Source of the DNA: Bacillota bacterium
GTDB taxonomy: Bacteria; Bacillota; Clostridia; Lachnospirales; Lachnospiraceae
Direction: 5' to 3'
DNA length: 6,895 nt
NCBI GenBank assembly: GCA_017861355.1
Contig: JAGFXQ010000183.1
Location: 1-6,895, forward strand
The translations under genes and the position numbers were made by a program. Position 1 is the first letter of the stretch. Every line of letters begins with the position of its first letter. A model generated the notes under the pieces. The model worked only from the letters and a program-made list of their open reading frames with translations, searched no databases and was not told the DNA's origin. This document shows, in pieces, positions 1-6,190 of the stretch.

Positions 1-89
1 GCGCATTTTTGGGATAAATAATTGGCATTGGTATTCACAATATTACCAAGTAATAATTCTGTTCCTACACTAAGCAATTCGACTGTCAT
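1..89 (-). CDS. cinA: CinA-family protein, N-terminal fragment (runs off the window)
   Basis: Only the first 29 codons are inside the window; the gene continues beyond position 1. The visible peptide begins MTVELLSVGTELLLGNIVNT and continues NANYLSQKC. It matches the N-terminus of the CinA family (molybdopterin-binding-like domain, typical start xxEIIxVGTELLLGQIVNTNAxYLSxxL). CinA proteins are cytoplasmic. Many have a C-terminal nicotinamide-nucleotide amidase domain for pyridine nucleotide salvage, and the gene is linked to competence and recA in several Firmicutes; neither the C-terminal domain nor recA can be seen here. The start at 89 is chosen because AAAGGAG lies at 95-101, five bases upstream. 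An in-frame ATG at 104 would place that site inside the coding sequence. The gene follows pgsA after 110 bases containing a large hairpin. The pgsA-cinA order is common in Firmicutes and supports the call. Confidence 0.88.
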   Translation of the reverse strand, partial: MTVELLSVGTELLLGNIVNTNANYLSQKC

Positions 90-94
90 AGTGT

Positions 95-101
95 CTCCTT
101 T
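95..101 (-). promoter_or_regulatory. Ribosome binding site of cinA
   Basis: AAAGGAG on the minus strand, five bases from the ATG at 89. It fixes the cinA start over the in-frame ATG at 104. The bases from here to the ATG include GACACTATG, which is complementary to part of the upstream hairpin. Confidence 0.75.
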
Positions 102-124
102 CATAATCTGTTCCTATTTGGAAA

Positions 125-169
125 GGACACTATGTTATACGCCTTTCTATGGCATATAACATAGTGTCC
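125..169 (-). repeat. 19-bp inverted repeat (hairpin) in the pgsA-cinA intergenic region
   Basis: The arms are 125-143 and 151-169, with a 7-base loop at 144-150. Eighteen of 19 positions are Watson-Crick pairs. The exception (140 with 154) is C-A on the plus strand but G-U in minus-strand RNA, so the stem is unbroken only in the transcript of pgsA and cinA. This suggests it acts as RNA. It is not a standard intrinsic terminator: the bases after the stem in the direction of transcription read TTTCCAAATAG, without a U-run. It could be an RNA processing or stability element, an attenuator, or a dispersed palindromic repeat. No target-site duplication is visible at its edges. Confidence 0.85.
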
Positions 170-199
170 GAATTCACTTATCAATACTGCTTCAGTTTT

Positions 200-739
200 T
201 TAGTGTTTTTCCTTTAGCACATTTTTATTCTTCAACATATAATCAATCAAAGATATCACGGTTAAAAAGGCTGCCAGATAGATTGCAACCTGTTCCAGTA
301 AATTGATGAAAGGATGATCCAAATTAATAATCAGCATAATACTCATCACCATCTGAACCGTTGTTTTGATTTTCCCCCACCAGCTGGCTGCGATTACAAC
401 ACCGTTATCGGAGGCAATCAGACGAAAACCGCTGATGATGAATTCTCTTGCAATGATAATGATTACGATCCAGGCAGGTAAAAGCTTTAAATCAACCAGG
501 CAGATCAGTGCACTGGAAACGAGGAGCTTATCTGCCAAGGGATCCATGAATTTACCGAAGTTCGTAACCAGATTATGTTTTCTGGCAATATATCCGTCTA
601 ACAAATCACTGAGAGCAGCAATTATAAAAATGGCCGATGCGATATATCTGCCACCGGGAATCCCGGATACCAGCATAAAAAATACAAAGATTGGTATCAT
701 ACATACTCTGAATATCGTAATCTTATTCGGTAGATTCAT
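200..739 (-). CDS. pgsA: CDP-diacylglycerol-glycerol-3-phosphate 3-phosphatidyltransferase
   Basis: Phosphatidylglycerophosphate synthase condenses CDP-diacylglycerol with glycerol 3-phosphate to give phosphatidylglycerophosphate and CMP, the committed step to phosphatidylglycerol and cardiolipin in the membrane. The 179-residue product has the usual family length. It carries the complete CDP-alcohol phosphatidyltransferase motif D-G-x2-A-R-x8-G-x3-D-x3-D: Asp48, Gly49, Ala52, Arg53, Gly62, Asp66 and Asp70, with the extra conserved Asp45 upstream. Hydrophobic stretches around residues 8-25, 33-47, 72-83, 88-105 and 125-165 fit a multi-pass membrane enzyme. The N-terminus MNLPNKITIFR is typical of PgsA. 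The start ATG shares one base with the rimO stop codon, and AAGGGAG at 749-755 lies nine bases upstream within rimO. This implies cotranscription and probably translational coupling. Paralogous CDP-alcohol transferases exist, but the N-terminus and the rimO/cinA context favour PgsA. Confidence 0.95.
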   Translation of the reverse strand: MNLPNKITIFRVCMIPIFVFFMLVSGIPGGRYIASAIFIIAALSDLLDGYIARKHNLVTNFGKFMDPLADKLLVSSALICLVDLKLLPAWIVIIIIAREFIISGFRLIASDNGVVIAASWWGKIKTTVQMVMSIMLIINLDHPFINLLEQVAIYLAAFLTVISLIDYMLKNKNVLKEKH

Positions 740-2079
740 TATCTTATACTCCCTTCCACTATATCGCCTACGAGATCATAACCCTTTGCACCGGTAATTA
801 CCGCCTGTGCCAGATCACCTGAGATCAGCTCTCTCTCCGAGGTTAGGAAGACAAAACCATCTACCTGAGGTGCATCCATATAGGTTCTGCCGATATATAC
901 CTGTTCCTCATCGGCTATTCTTCCTTCAATCAATACATCGAAGGTTTGTCCCACTAAGCTCTGGGTTCTCTCGAATACAATACTTTGTTGAAGCTTCATT
1001 ATTTCCTTTTGTCTTTGCTTCTTCACTTTGGCTAAGATCTGCGGCTTTAATTTAGCAGCGGCGGTGTTATCCTCCTTGGAATAGGTAAATACACCGAGGC
1101 GTTCAAATCGCATCTCACGCACAAATTCTAATAATTCCTGATGTTCTTCTTCTGTCTCCGTAGGAAAACCTGTAATCAAGGTAGTACGAAGAACAAGATC
1201 CGGTAGGTTATTACGAAGCTTTGTGATAATATGAATCAGATCAGCTTTGTTGGTTCTTCTGCCCATCAGCTTTAAGATACGGTCAGATGCATGCTGAATC
1301 GGAAGATCAAGATAACGGCATATCTTTGGCTCCTGTTTCATTGTTTCAATCAACTCATCCGTGATTTCTTCCGGATAACAGTAAAGAATACGAATCCATA
1401 CAATACCATTGATATTGCACAACTCATGCAAGAGTTTGGATAATCTTATCTCACCATATAAATCTTTGCCATACAAAGTGGTCTCCTGAGCGACCAAAAT
1501 CAATTCTTTCACACCTTGTTCCGCAAGATAATTAGCTTCATTGACCAGATCTTCTATAGGAACACTTCGATAATTACCCCTTACCTGAGGGATAATACAA
1601 TAAGTACAATGCTTATCGCAGCCTTCCGCTATCTTTAAATAGGCGGAATAGCTTCCGGAGGTAAGCATACGCTTGCTGGTGGTTCTTGGCAGAAGCTCCA
1701 GTGATTCAAAACGGGTATGCTGCTTGCCATCGGTTATCTCCTTAATTACATCAATAATCGCGGCAAAACTTGAGGTTCCAAGCAGCGCATCGACTTCCGG
1801 AATCTCCTTTAAGATATCATCTTTATAGCGTTCTGCCAGACATCCGGTTACAATCAATGCCTTAAGCGAACCGCTTTTTTTATATTCGGCCATTTCTAAA
1901 ATGGTAGTAATGCTCTCTTCCTTCGCATCGTGGATAAAACAGCAGGTATTAATAATGATAATATCTGCGTCCTTTTCTTCACTTGTGATGGTGTATCCGT
2001 TCTCGCCCAGAATTCCAAGCATGTTTTCGCTGTCAACCAGGTTCTTATCGCAACCTAGTGAAATAAAATATATTTTCAT
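739..2079 (-). CDS. rimO: Ribosomal protein S12 methylthiotransferase RimO
   Basis: RimO is a radical SAM enzyme that adds a methylthio group to the beta carbon of a conserved aspartate of ribosomal protein uS12, using two [4Fe-4S] clusters. The 446-residue product is full length. The N-terminal methylthiotransferase domain has Cys10 (ISLGC), Cys46 (INTCCF) and Cys80 (VTGC) for the auxiliary cluster. The radical SAM motif CDKHCTYC supplies Cys154, Cys158 and Cys161. A C-terminal TRAM-like segment lies around residues 375-440. The start MKIYFISLGCDKNLVDSE is characteristic of RimO rather than the tRNA enzymes MiaB or MtaB. The ribosome binding site GGAGG (2084-2088) is only four bases from the ATG, a rather short spacing. 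The gene ends in a TAATG overlap with pgsA. The 133 bases upstream separate it from the hypothetical gene, and no convincing promoter was identified there. Confidence 0.95.
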   Translation of the reverse strand: MKIYFISLGCDKNLVDSENMLGILGENGYTITSEEKDADIIIINTCCFIHDAKEESITTILEMAEYKKSGSLKALIVTGCLAERYKDDILKEIPEVDALLGTSSFAAIIDVIKEITDGKQHTRFESLELLPRTTSKRMLTSGSYSAYLKIAEGCDKHCTYCIIPQVRGNYRSVPIEDLVNEANYLAEQGVKELILVAQETTLYGKDLYGEIRLSKLLHELCNINGIVWIRILYCYPEEITDELIETMKQEPKICRYLDLPIQHASDRILKLMGRRTNKADLIHIITKLRNNLPDLVLRTTLITGFPTETEEEHQELLEFVREMRFERLGVFTYSKEDNTAAAKLKPQILAKVKKQRQKEIMKLQQSIVFERTQSLVGQTFDVLIEGRIADEEQVYIGRTYMDAPQVDGFVFLTSERELISGDLAQAVITGAKGYDLVGDIVEGSIR

Positions 2080-2083
2080 TATT

Positions 2084-2088
2084 CCTCC
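2084..2088 (-). promoter_or_regulatory. Ribosome binding site of rimO, short spacing
   Basis: GGAGG on the minus strand, four bases from the rimO ATG. The spacing is shorter than the 8-9 bases seen for most other genes in this window, but the N-terminal family match leaves no other plausible start. Confidence 0.65.
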
Positions 2089-2212
2089 GTATATAACATA
2101 ATCGCTCTCTTAATTCCGATCCAATAAAATAGATGGACTGCAATTATGTTGTGAACTGTTCTTTCAACTGCATCAAACATTGTAACAGTTTTTCATAAAA
2201 AAAGAAACAGTT

Positions 2213-2833
2213 TTATTCTGCACTATTTATCCATTTGCTCAACGCCAGTGAAGTATAATCCTTCTTCATATCCTTTACATAATTCATGCGGTTATAAGAA
2301 AAATGGAATGGTTTGTAATCACCGATAAATACCGAATTCATAAATCGGTTAATGCATCGCACATCACGGCTATTCGTCAGATTCCTTAGCTTAAGCTCAA
2401 GATTCTTACGTACACGAAGCATGGCTTTACTTTGATCCACGGTAGTGATCAGAAGTCCGTCTTCAAATACAAGCTCTATAACCTTTTGATAAGAAAAGTG
2501 AGCAAGAGCATCCGGCTTCAGATAATATTCCTTGATAGGATTTGCTCCGATCAATATCACTCCGTTATAGGCTGTCTTTAATTCATTAAATTCGTGATTC
2601 TGCGCGTAGCCCTCCAGTCTTACTCCACCAAGATTTACCGCTTCATTATTACCTATGATCAAACGATTTAGTAAAAGCCGATAATCTTTAAGTGTAAACT
2701 CGCAGGTAAAAGAGCACTGCATGGAAGCTGTGGTATATGGTAAAAATCCAAAGGCAATGGGATGAACAATATATTCCTGTTCAACCTCCAGTATCTTATA
2801 TTCTGTATTCTGATAAATTAGCTTATGTTCCAT
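2213..2833 (-). CDS. Hypothetical protein, 206 residues, family not recognised
   Basis: I do not recognise this protein. It is complete (ATG at 2833, TAA at 2213) and predicted cytoplasmic: there is no signal peptide and no clear membrane segment. The first 135 residues look rich in alternating hydrophobic residues, as in beta structure (for example around 89-98 and 117-133). Residues 136-192 are strongly basic (RVRKNLELKLRNL, then YNRMNYVKDMKK), with an aromatic patch near 173-180 (YKPFHFSY). There are three cysteines (40, 44, 160); Cys40 and Cys44 do not make an obvious metal site alone. A possible ribosome binding site AAGGGGGG (2847-2854) lies 13 bases upstream, somewhat far. It sits 74 bases after folD and 133 before rimO on the same strand, so it may be transcribed with folD. 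Codon and base use resemble the neighbours. The basic C-terminal part could suggest nucleic-acid contact, but that is speculation. Confidence 0.8.
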   Translation of the reverse strand: MEHKLIYQNTEYKILEVEQEYIVHPIAFGFLPYTTASMQCSFTCEFTLKDYRLLLNRLIIGNNEAVNLGGVRLEGYAQNHEFNELKTAYNGVILIGANPIKEYYLKPDALAHFSYQKVIELVFEDGLLITTVDQSKAMLRVRKNLELKLRNLTNSRDVRCINRFMNSVFIGDYKPFHFSYNRMNYVKDMKKDYTSLALSKWINSAE

Positions 2834-2907
2834 AGTAAAGCTGATTCCCCCCTTCTGATATACTAATTAGCCAAGTGAATGTGAGAGGTAAATCTGGTTA
2901 TCATCCA

Positions 2908-3753
2908 TTAATTCTTTCGAACAGCAGATTCAACACAGTTATTCATTAACATCGCAATGGTCATAGGTCCTACTCCACCCGGAACCGGAGTAATTGCACT
3001 GGCATGCTCCAAGACATTCTCAAAATCAACATCCCCGCACAGCTTATTATTTGCATTACGGTGCATTCCGACATCAATTATCACAGCACCCTCTTTGACA
3101 AAATCCTTATTCACAAAGAGAGGTTTTCCGATTGCAACAATCAGAATATCCGCTCGCTTTGCAACTTCGTTCAGATTCTTGGTTCTGGAATGACAGACGG
3201 TAACGGTAGCATTTTCACGGAGCATTAGAAGTGCCATTGGCTTACCGACAATATTACTTCTCCCGATAATCACGCATTCTTTTCCTTCTATTTCGATACC
3301 GGATCTTTTTAGCAACTCAATAACACCGGCAGGAGTACAGGACACAAAGCCCTTCTGGCCGATGCTTAAAGCGCCTACACTCTGGGGATGAAATCCGTCC
3401 ACATCTTTTGCGGGCGAGATTGTCTGAATCACCAGATCTTCATCAATATGGGAAGGCAGAGGTAATTGAACCAGAATTCCGTTCACTTCAGGATCTGAAT
3501 TTAATCTCTCCACTAAAGCTAATAATTCCTCCTGGGTCGTTTGTTCCGGAAGCTCATAAGAAAGAGAATGGATACCGATATACTCACAGGCCTTTTTCTT
3601 GTTTCCTACGTATACGGAAGAAGCCGGATCATTACCTACCTGAACTACTGCCAAAGTAATGTTTACGCCTTCCTCATTTAGCTTAGTTACTTTTATTCTC
3701 AATTCATCTTTAATTTCAGCGGATATCTTCTTTCCATCAATTATGAATGCCAT
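2908..3753 (-). CDS. folD: Bifunctional methylenetetrahydrofolate dehydrogenase / methenyltetrahydrofolate cyclohydrolase FolD
   Basis: FolD interconverts 5,10-methylene-, 5,10-methenyl- and 10-formyl-tetrahydrofolate in the cytoplasm, normally with NADP, supplying one-carbon units for purines and formyl-methionyl-tRNA. From the chosen ATG the product has 281 residues, the usual length. Visible landmarks are the YVGNKKKACE segment with Tyr48 and the catalytic Lys52, ILVQLPLP with Gln96, KDVDGFHP with Asp119, the nucleotide-binding loop GRSNIVGKP (164-172), and the C-terminal signature PVPGGVGPMT (256-265). An ATG at 3768 would add five residues (MGAVA), but it lacks a usable ribosome binding site. 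The ATG at 3753 has GGGAG eight bases upstream and gives the family-typical start MAFIIDGKKI. A candidate promoter lies upstream, so folD probably begins its own transcription unit after the regulator gene. Confidence 0.95.
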   Translation of the reverse strand: MAFIIDGKKISAEIKDELRIKVTKLNEEGVNITLAVVQVGNDPASSVYVGNKKKACEYIGIHSLSYELPEQTTQEELLALVERLNSDPEVNGILVQLPLPSHIDEDLVIQTISPAKDVDGFHPQSVGALSIGQKGFVSCTPAGVIELLKRSGIEIEGKECVIIGRSNIVGKPMALLMLRENATVTVCHSRTKNLNEVAKRADILIVAIGKPLFVNKDFVKEGAVIIDVGMHRNANNKLCGDVDFENVLEHASAITPVPGGVGPMTIAMLMNNCVESAVRKN

Positions 3754-3761
3754 CGCAACTG

Positions 3762-3766
3762 CTCCC
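3762..3766 (-). promoter_or_regulatory. Ribosome binding site deciding the folD start
   Basis: GGGAG on the minus strand, eight bases before the ATG at 3753. The competing in-frame ATG at 3768 overlaps this element and has only a weak purine stretch directly beside it. Confidence 0.6.
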
Positions 3767-3792
3767 ATCCTATCATCTATAATTTATAATAT

Positions 3793-3821
3793 ATAATAAT
3801 ATATAATTGATGATATCACAA
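3793..3821 (-). promoter_or_regulatory. Candidate sigma-A-type promoter of folD
   Basis: TTGTGA (3816-3821) and TATTAT (3793-3798) are separated by 17 bases on the minus strand, 40 bases upstream of the folD ATG. The surrounding 3780-3812 tract is almost entirely A and T, which makes chance -10-like hexamers likely, so the exact boxes are uncertain. The gap of 125 bases between the regulator stop and folD supports an independent promoter. Confidence 0.4.
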
Positions 3822-3878
3822 GAAATATTTGCTAATGATTAACAAATACAGTGTTGGCAGGGATTTGCCGGTATTAAT

Positions 3879-4664
3879 CTATGCTTTTATGCTTTGTTCA
3901 ATATTCTTCTGAGCGATGGTATTTCGGTATTCATTTGCCGAAACACCGACATTTTTCTTAAACACTCTGGAGAAGTGTGCCATATCAATAAAACCGACAC
4001 GTTCCGCAATATCACCGATTCGAAGTGAAGGATCGCAAAGTAGTCTTTGAGCTTCCTTAATACGGACACTGTTCAATATCTCAGAGAAGTTTTGTCCCAG
4101 ATGACGATTTAAAAGCTTGCTTAGATGCCACTGGCTGACATACGCCTTCTCTGCCACTTCACTCAGAGTTATCTTGTGGAGATAGTTCTGCTCTATGTAT
4201 TTCATTGCATTATTCACGATAAAATTGCTTGCTTCATTATCGAGATGCTCGGTTTCCTCTTCCTTCACCTCTTCATTGCGAAAGCCTTTTGACTTAAGAT
4301 TCTCTGTCATAGCTGTAATTGCTTCGATTAACTCCTCCATATTCGAAGGCTTCAGTAAAAATCGGGTTACACCGAGACGGATAGCACGCTGTGCATATTC
4401 AAATTTGCGATAGCCGGTTAAAATGCTGACTTCCATATCGGGAAATTCACTTTTTAACCCGGCGATCATCGTAAGTCCATCCATATCCGGCATAGAGATA
4501 TCTGTAATTATGATATCCGGTTGAAAGGACCTAATGATCTGTGCACCCTCAATTCCATCATTTGCAGTAGCAACAATCTTACAGGCATATTGATCCCACT
4601 TGATCATACGGGAGATTCCCTCTACGATGATCGGTTCGTCATCAATAATTACTACTTTATACAT
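3879..4664 (-). CDS. YesN-type response regulator, receiver plus AraC DNA-binding domain
   Basis: This is a cytoplasmic transcription factor of a two-component system. The 261-residue product starts with a receiver domain (about 1-120). It has the acidic pair Asp8-Asp9, phosphoacceptor Asp55 (IIITD), Thr83 (ILTGY) and Lys105 (LLKPS), so it looks competent for phosphorylation. A short charged linker (124-145, EEVKEEE) leads to an AraC-type double helix-turn-helix domain (about 150-250) with ITLSEVAEKAYVSQWHLSKL and IGDIAERVGFIDMAHFSRVFKK. The start at 4664 gives MYKVVIIDDE with AGGAGG eight bases upstream; the ATG at 4691 would put the ribosome binding site inside the coding sequence. Only 28 bases separate it from the solute-binding protein gene upstream, which indicates cotranscription. 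The partner kinase is very probably the one at 6191-6895. Direct repeats upstream of the binding-protein gene are candidate targets. Confidence 0.93.
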   Translation of the reverse strand: MYKVVIIDDEPIIVEGISRMIKWDQYACKIVATANDGIEGAQIIRSFQPDIIITDISMPDMDGLTMIAGLKSEFPDMEVSILTGYRKFEYAQRAIRLGVTRFLLKPSNMEELIEAITAMTENLKSKGFRNEEVKEEETEHLDNEASNFIVNNAMKYIEQNYLHKITLSEVAEKAYVSQWHLSKLLNRHLGQNFSEILNSVRIKEAQRLLCDPSLRIGDIAERVGFIDMAHFSRVFKKNVGVSANEYRNTIAQKNIEQSIKA

Positions 4665-4672
4665 TGCTATCT

Positions 4673-4678
4673 CCTCCT
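4673..4678 (-). promoter_or_regulatory. Ribosome binding site of the response regulator gene
   Basis: AGGAGG on the minus strand, eight bases from the ATG at 4664. It fixes the start over the ATG at 4691. Its 5' half overlaps the 3' arm of the small dyad at 4676-4686. Confidence 0.75.
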
Positions 4679-4686
4679 GCCGCAGG
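4676..4686 (-). repeat. Short GC-rich dyad overlapping the regulator ribosome binding site
   Basis: The plus-strand sequence CCTGCCGCAGG is an inverted repeat with five-base arms around one central base. In the transcript it could form a CCUG/CAGG stem with a three-base loop that includes the first bases of the AGGAGG site. The structure is small and may not matter. Confidence 0.45.
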
Positions 4687-4692
4687 GGCAAT

Positions 4693-6009
4693 TTATTTGT
4701 TGTTAATCTCTAAGACTTCATTCAGCAGATCCTCACCACTTCTGGAACCGGTAGATACATCTACAATTCCTGCAACCAAGGTATTGTAGGCTTCCTGTGA
4801 GATACGGGAGTCCGTTGGTGTAGAGATCTCCGTTGCACTACTGGAATAATCCAAGCCGGAGATACCGAGTGGAGTCATATCTGCCAAGGGCTCAACCTTT
4901 GCGGCTGCCTGGCCATTACCTCCCCAGTAGATCGCAACCGATTTACTGTTGGTATGTGCCATGATGAATTTGACGGCAGCATCTCTCTTATCTGCATCCT
5001 CCCAGGCCTTCTTGGTGATATAGAAGCCAGAAGAAATACCTCCAACCATATTACCAGGCTGAGCTTTGCCCTCAGGAATAACCGGAAAGGTAACGACCAC
5101 CGTATTCCGTTGATCCGGAATTCCGCCGGTATACCAAGAGCCGTCTAATTGCATCGCAGCTTCTTTATTCTTAAATAATTCACCAGCAAAATCATTATCA
5201 ATGGTATCTGTATCGTCCGGGAATGCCCCCATATCCCTCAAGGTCTTAAACATCTCAAGGCCTCGACACCAATCCTCGGGAGCACTGTCCGGAATCGAGG
5301 TGTAGCCTTGCGGCCCTGCGGCACTGAGTATCAGGAATTCAATCCAGTAATGTGGAACATTATTTAAGGAAACAGCAATCGGAATAATATCATTTTCTCG
5401 AAAGATTTGGATTGCCCGGACCATCTTATCCCAATCGGTAGGTAATTCCAGATCGTATCGATCAAATAAATCCTTGTTGCAGAATAGACCTTCCCAGTAA
5501 CCTGTCGTAGGAACGGCACGCAGCACACCATCGGGATTTGCTGCTGCAGCCAAAGCCGTTGGTAGAATATCCGAGGCATATTCCGGATAAACCGCTTTGA
5601 TTTCATCAATCGTAACAAATTTATGGGCAGCCAGAACATCACTGGCATTTGCATCGGTAAAGTACTGAATCACATCCGGTTCGTTACCGACAGCAAAATC
5701 AGCGGCAATCTTCGTCTTCCAATCCTGATCGGCTGATTGAGAATCATCTTCAATTGTGATGTAAGGATAATCCGCCATGAACTGCGCATTGATTGATTGA
5801 TAATTACCGGCATTTGCATCGGTTCCGCCAAACATGGAAGCGGTCGTTAGGGTAACCGGATTCTGTTCGGCGGAGGTAGGCTCTGCTGTCGCATCGGTAG
5901 TTTGATTTCCTGATGAATCCGCTGCTTCTTTTACACTACATGCTGACAATGTAGACAGAACCAGACCAAAAGCAAGTAGGAATGAAACCACTTTATTTGA
6001 CTTACTCAT
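4693..6009 (-). CDS. ABC transporter solute-binding lipoprotein, extracellular family 1 (sugar type)
   Basis: This is a membrane-anchored extracytoplasmic solute-binding protein. From the chosen ATG it has 438 residues, normal for family 1 (SBP_bac_1) proteins, which usually bind oligosaccharides. Residues 1-24 form a lipoprotein signal: MSKSNK, a hydrophobic core (VVSFLLAFGLVL), then lipobox L-S-A-C with Cys24 as the lipidation site. A Ser/Thr/Ala/Glu-rich linker (25-52) follows. Family features include QFMADYPYITIE (76-87), the NEPDVIQYF segment (109-117) and the C-terminal VGGISSGFYITKKAW and RDAAVKFIMAH segments. An upstream in-frame ATG at 6051 would add 14 residues before the signal peptide; the ATG at 6009 has a perfect AGGAGG nine bases away. 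No permease or ATPase gene is visible, and the gene lies between a kinase and its regulator. It may therefore deliver ligand to the sensor, to a distant permease, or both. The ligand cannot be told from sequence. Confidence 0.92.
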   Translation of the reverse strand: MSKSNKVVSFLLAFGLVLSTLSACSVKEAADSSGNQTTDATAEPTSAEQNPVTLTTASMFGGTDANAGNYQSINAQFMADYPYITIEDDSQSADQDWKTKIAADFAVGNEPDVIQYFTDANASDVLAAHKFVTIDEIKAVYPEYASDILPTALAAAANPDGVLRAVPTTGYWEGLFCNKDLFDRYDLELPTDWDKMVRAIQIFRENDIIPIAVSLNNVPHYWIEFLILSAAGPQGYTSIPDSAPEDWCRGLEMFKTLRDMGAFPDDTDTIDNDFAGELFKNKEAAMQLDGSWYTGGIPDQRNTVVVTFPVIPEGKAQPGNMVGGISSGFYITKKAWEDADKRDAAVKFIMAHTNSKSVAIYWGGNGQAAAKVEPLADMTPLGISGLDYSSSATEISTPTDSRISQEAYNTLVAGIVDVSTGSRSGEDLLNEVLEINNK

Positions 6010-6018
6010 AAAAGAAAT

Positions 6019-6024
6019 CCTCCT
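6019..6024 (-). promoter_or_regulatory. Ribosome binding site of the solute-binding protein gene
   Basis: AGGAGG on the minus strand with a nine-base spacer to the ATG at 6009. It places the start immediately before the lipoprotein signal peptide and rules against the ATG at 6051. Confidence 0.8.
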
Positions 6025-6087
6025 AGGTGTGCGCAAATATACAAATGGCAAGAAACCTGAAGCAGATTTTTTCCATTGTATAGTTCT

Positions 6088-6116
6088 ATTATAATGCTAA
6101 AATTCAAGAAAGTCTT
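6088..6116 (-). promoter_or_regulatory. Candidate promoter of the solute-binding protein gene
   Basis: A perfect TATAAT lies at 6088-6093 on the minus strand, 78 bases upstream of the ATG at 6009. No good -35 hexamer is found 16-18 bases upstream; the bases there read AGACTT (6111-6116). A consensus -10 with a poor -35, next to direct repeats, is what one expects of an activator-dependent promoter. The start point would be near 6081. Confidence 0.5.
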
Positions 6117-6148
6117 TCGTTCAACTTGACATTTTTTGTTCAAACTTG
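6115..6148 (-). repeat. Pair of direct repeats, candidate operator for an AraC-type regulator
   Basis: On the minus strand the two copies read CAAGTTTGAACAAAA (6134-6148) and CAAGTTGAACGAAA (6115-6128). They are the same apart from one extra T, one A/G change and a final base. The shared GTTCAA cores on the plus strand start at 6119 and 6138, giving a period of 19-20 bp, or about two helical turns. AraC-family proteins commonly bind such direct repeats, and this pair abuts the -35 position of the candidate promoter. Confidence 0.45.
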
Positions 6149-6190
6149 CTATCTGATGACTGGTTTGATAATCGATATTATAACTTATTA

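Noticed and set aside
125..169. The pgsA-cinA hairpin as an insertion-sequence remnant or miniature transposon.
   Set aside because: No flanking target duplication, no transposase fragment, and the arms are contiguous around a 7-base loop; a genome-wide copy search would be needed to revive this idea.
366..1055. Open frames on the plus strand opposite pgsA and rimO, and similar ones opposite the other genes.
   Set aside because: They lie antisense to well-supported genes, have no ribosome binding site or recognisable domain, and their residue composition looks like reverse-frame translation.
2088..2100. TATGTTATAT in the rimO leader also occurs in the pgsA-cinA hairpin arm.
   Set aside because: Ten A/T-rich bases shared in a 7-kb AT-rich window is not convincing, and there is no matching second arm near rimO.
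2153..2161. GAACTGTTC resembling a Firmicutes LexA box upstream of rimO.
   Set aside because: The LexA box needs GAAC and GTTC separated by four bases; here one base separates them, and rimO is not a known SOS gene.
2195..2212. Intrinsic terminator after the hypothetical gene, suggested by a run of seven Ts on the minus strand.
   Set aside because: No GC-containing stem precedes the T-run; only very weak A/T pairings can be drawn.
3848..3876. Possible terminator hairpin after the response regulator (GGCA/TGCC).
   Set aside because: The stem is only four base pairs and no U-run follows.
4664..4691. Response regulator starting at the ATG at 4691.
   Set aside because: This would bury the AGGAGG site in the coding sequence and add MPLRQEEIA before the standard receiver start.
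4693..6051. Solute-binding protein starting at the ATG at 6051.
   Set aside because: It would add 14 residues including arginines and a proline before the lipoprotein signal and has no clear ribosome binding site. The ATG at 6009 has a perfect AGGAGG.
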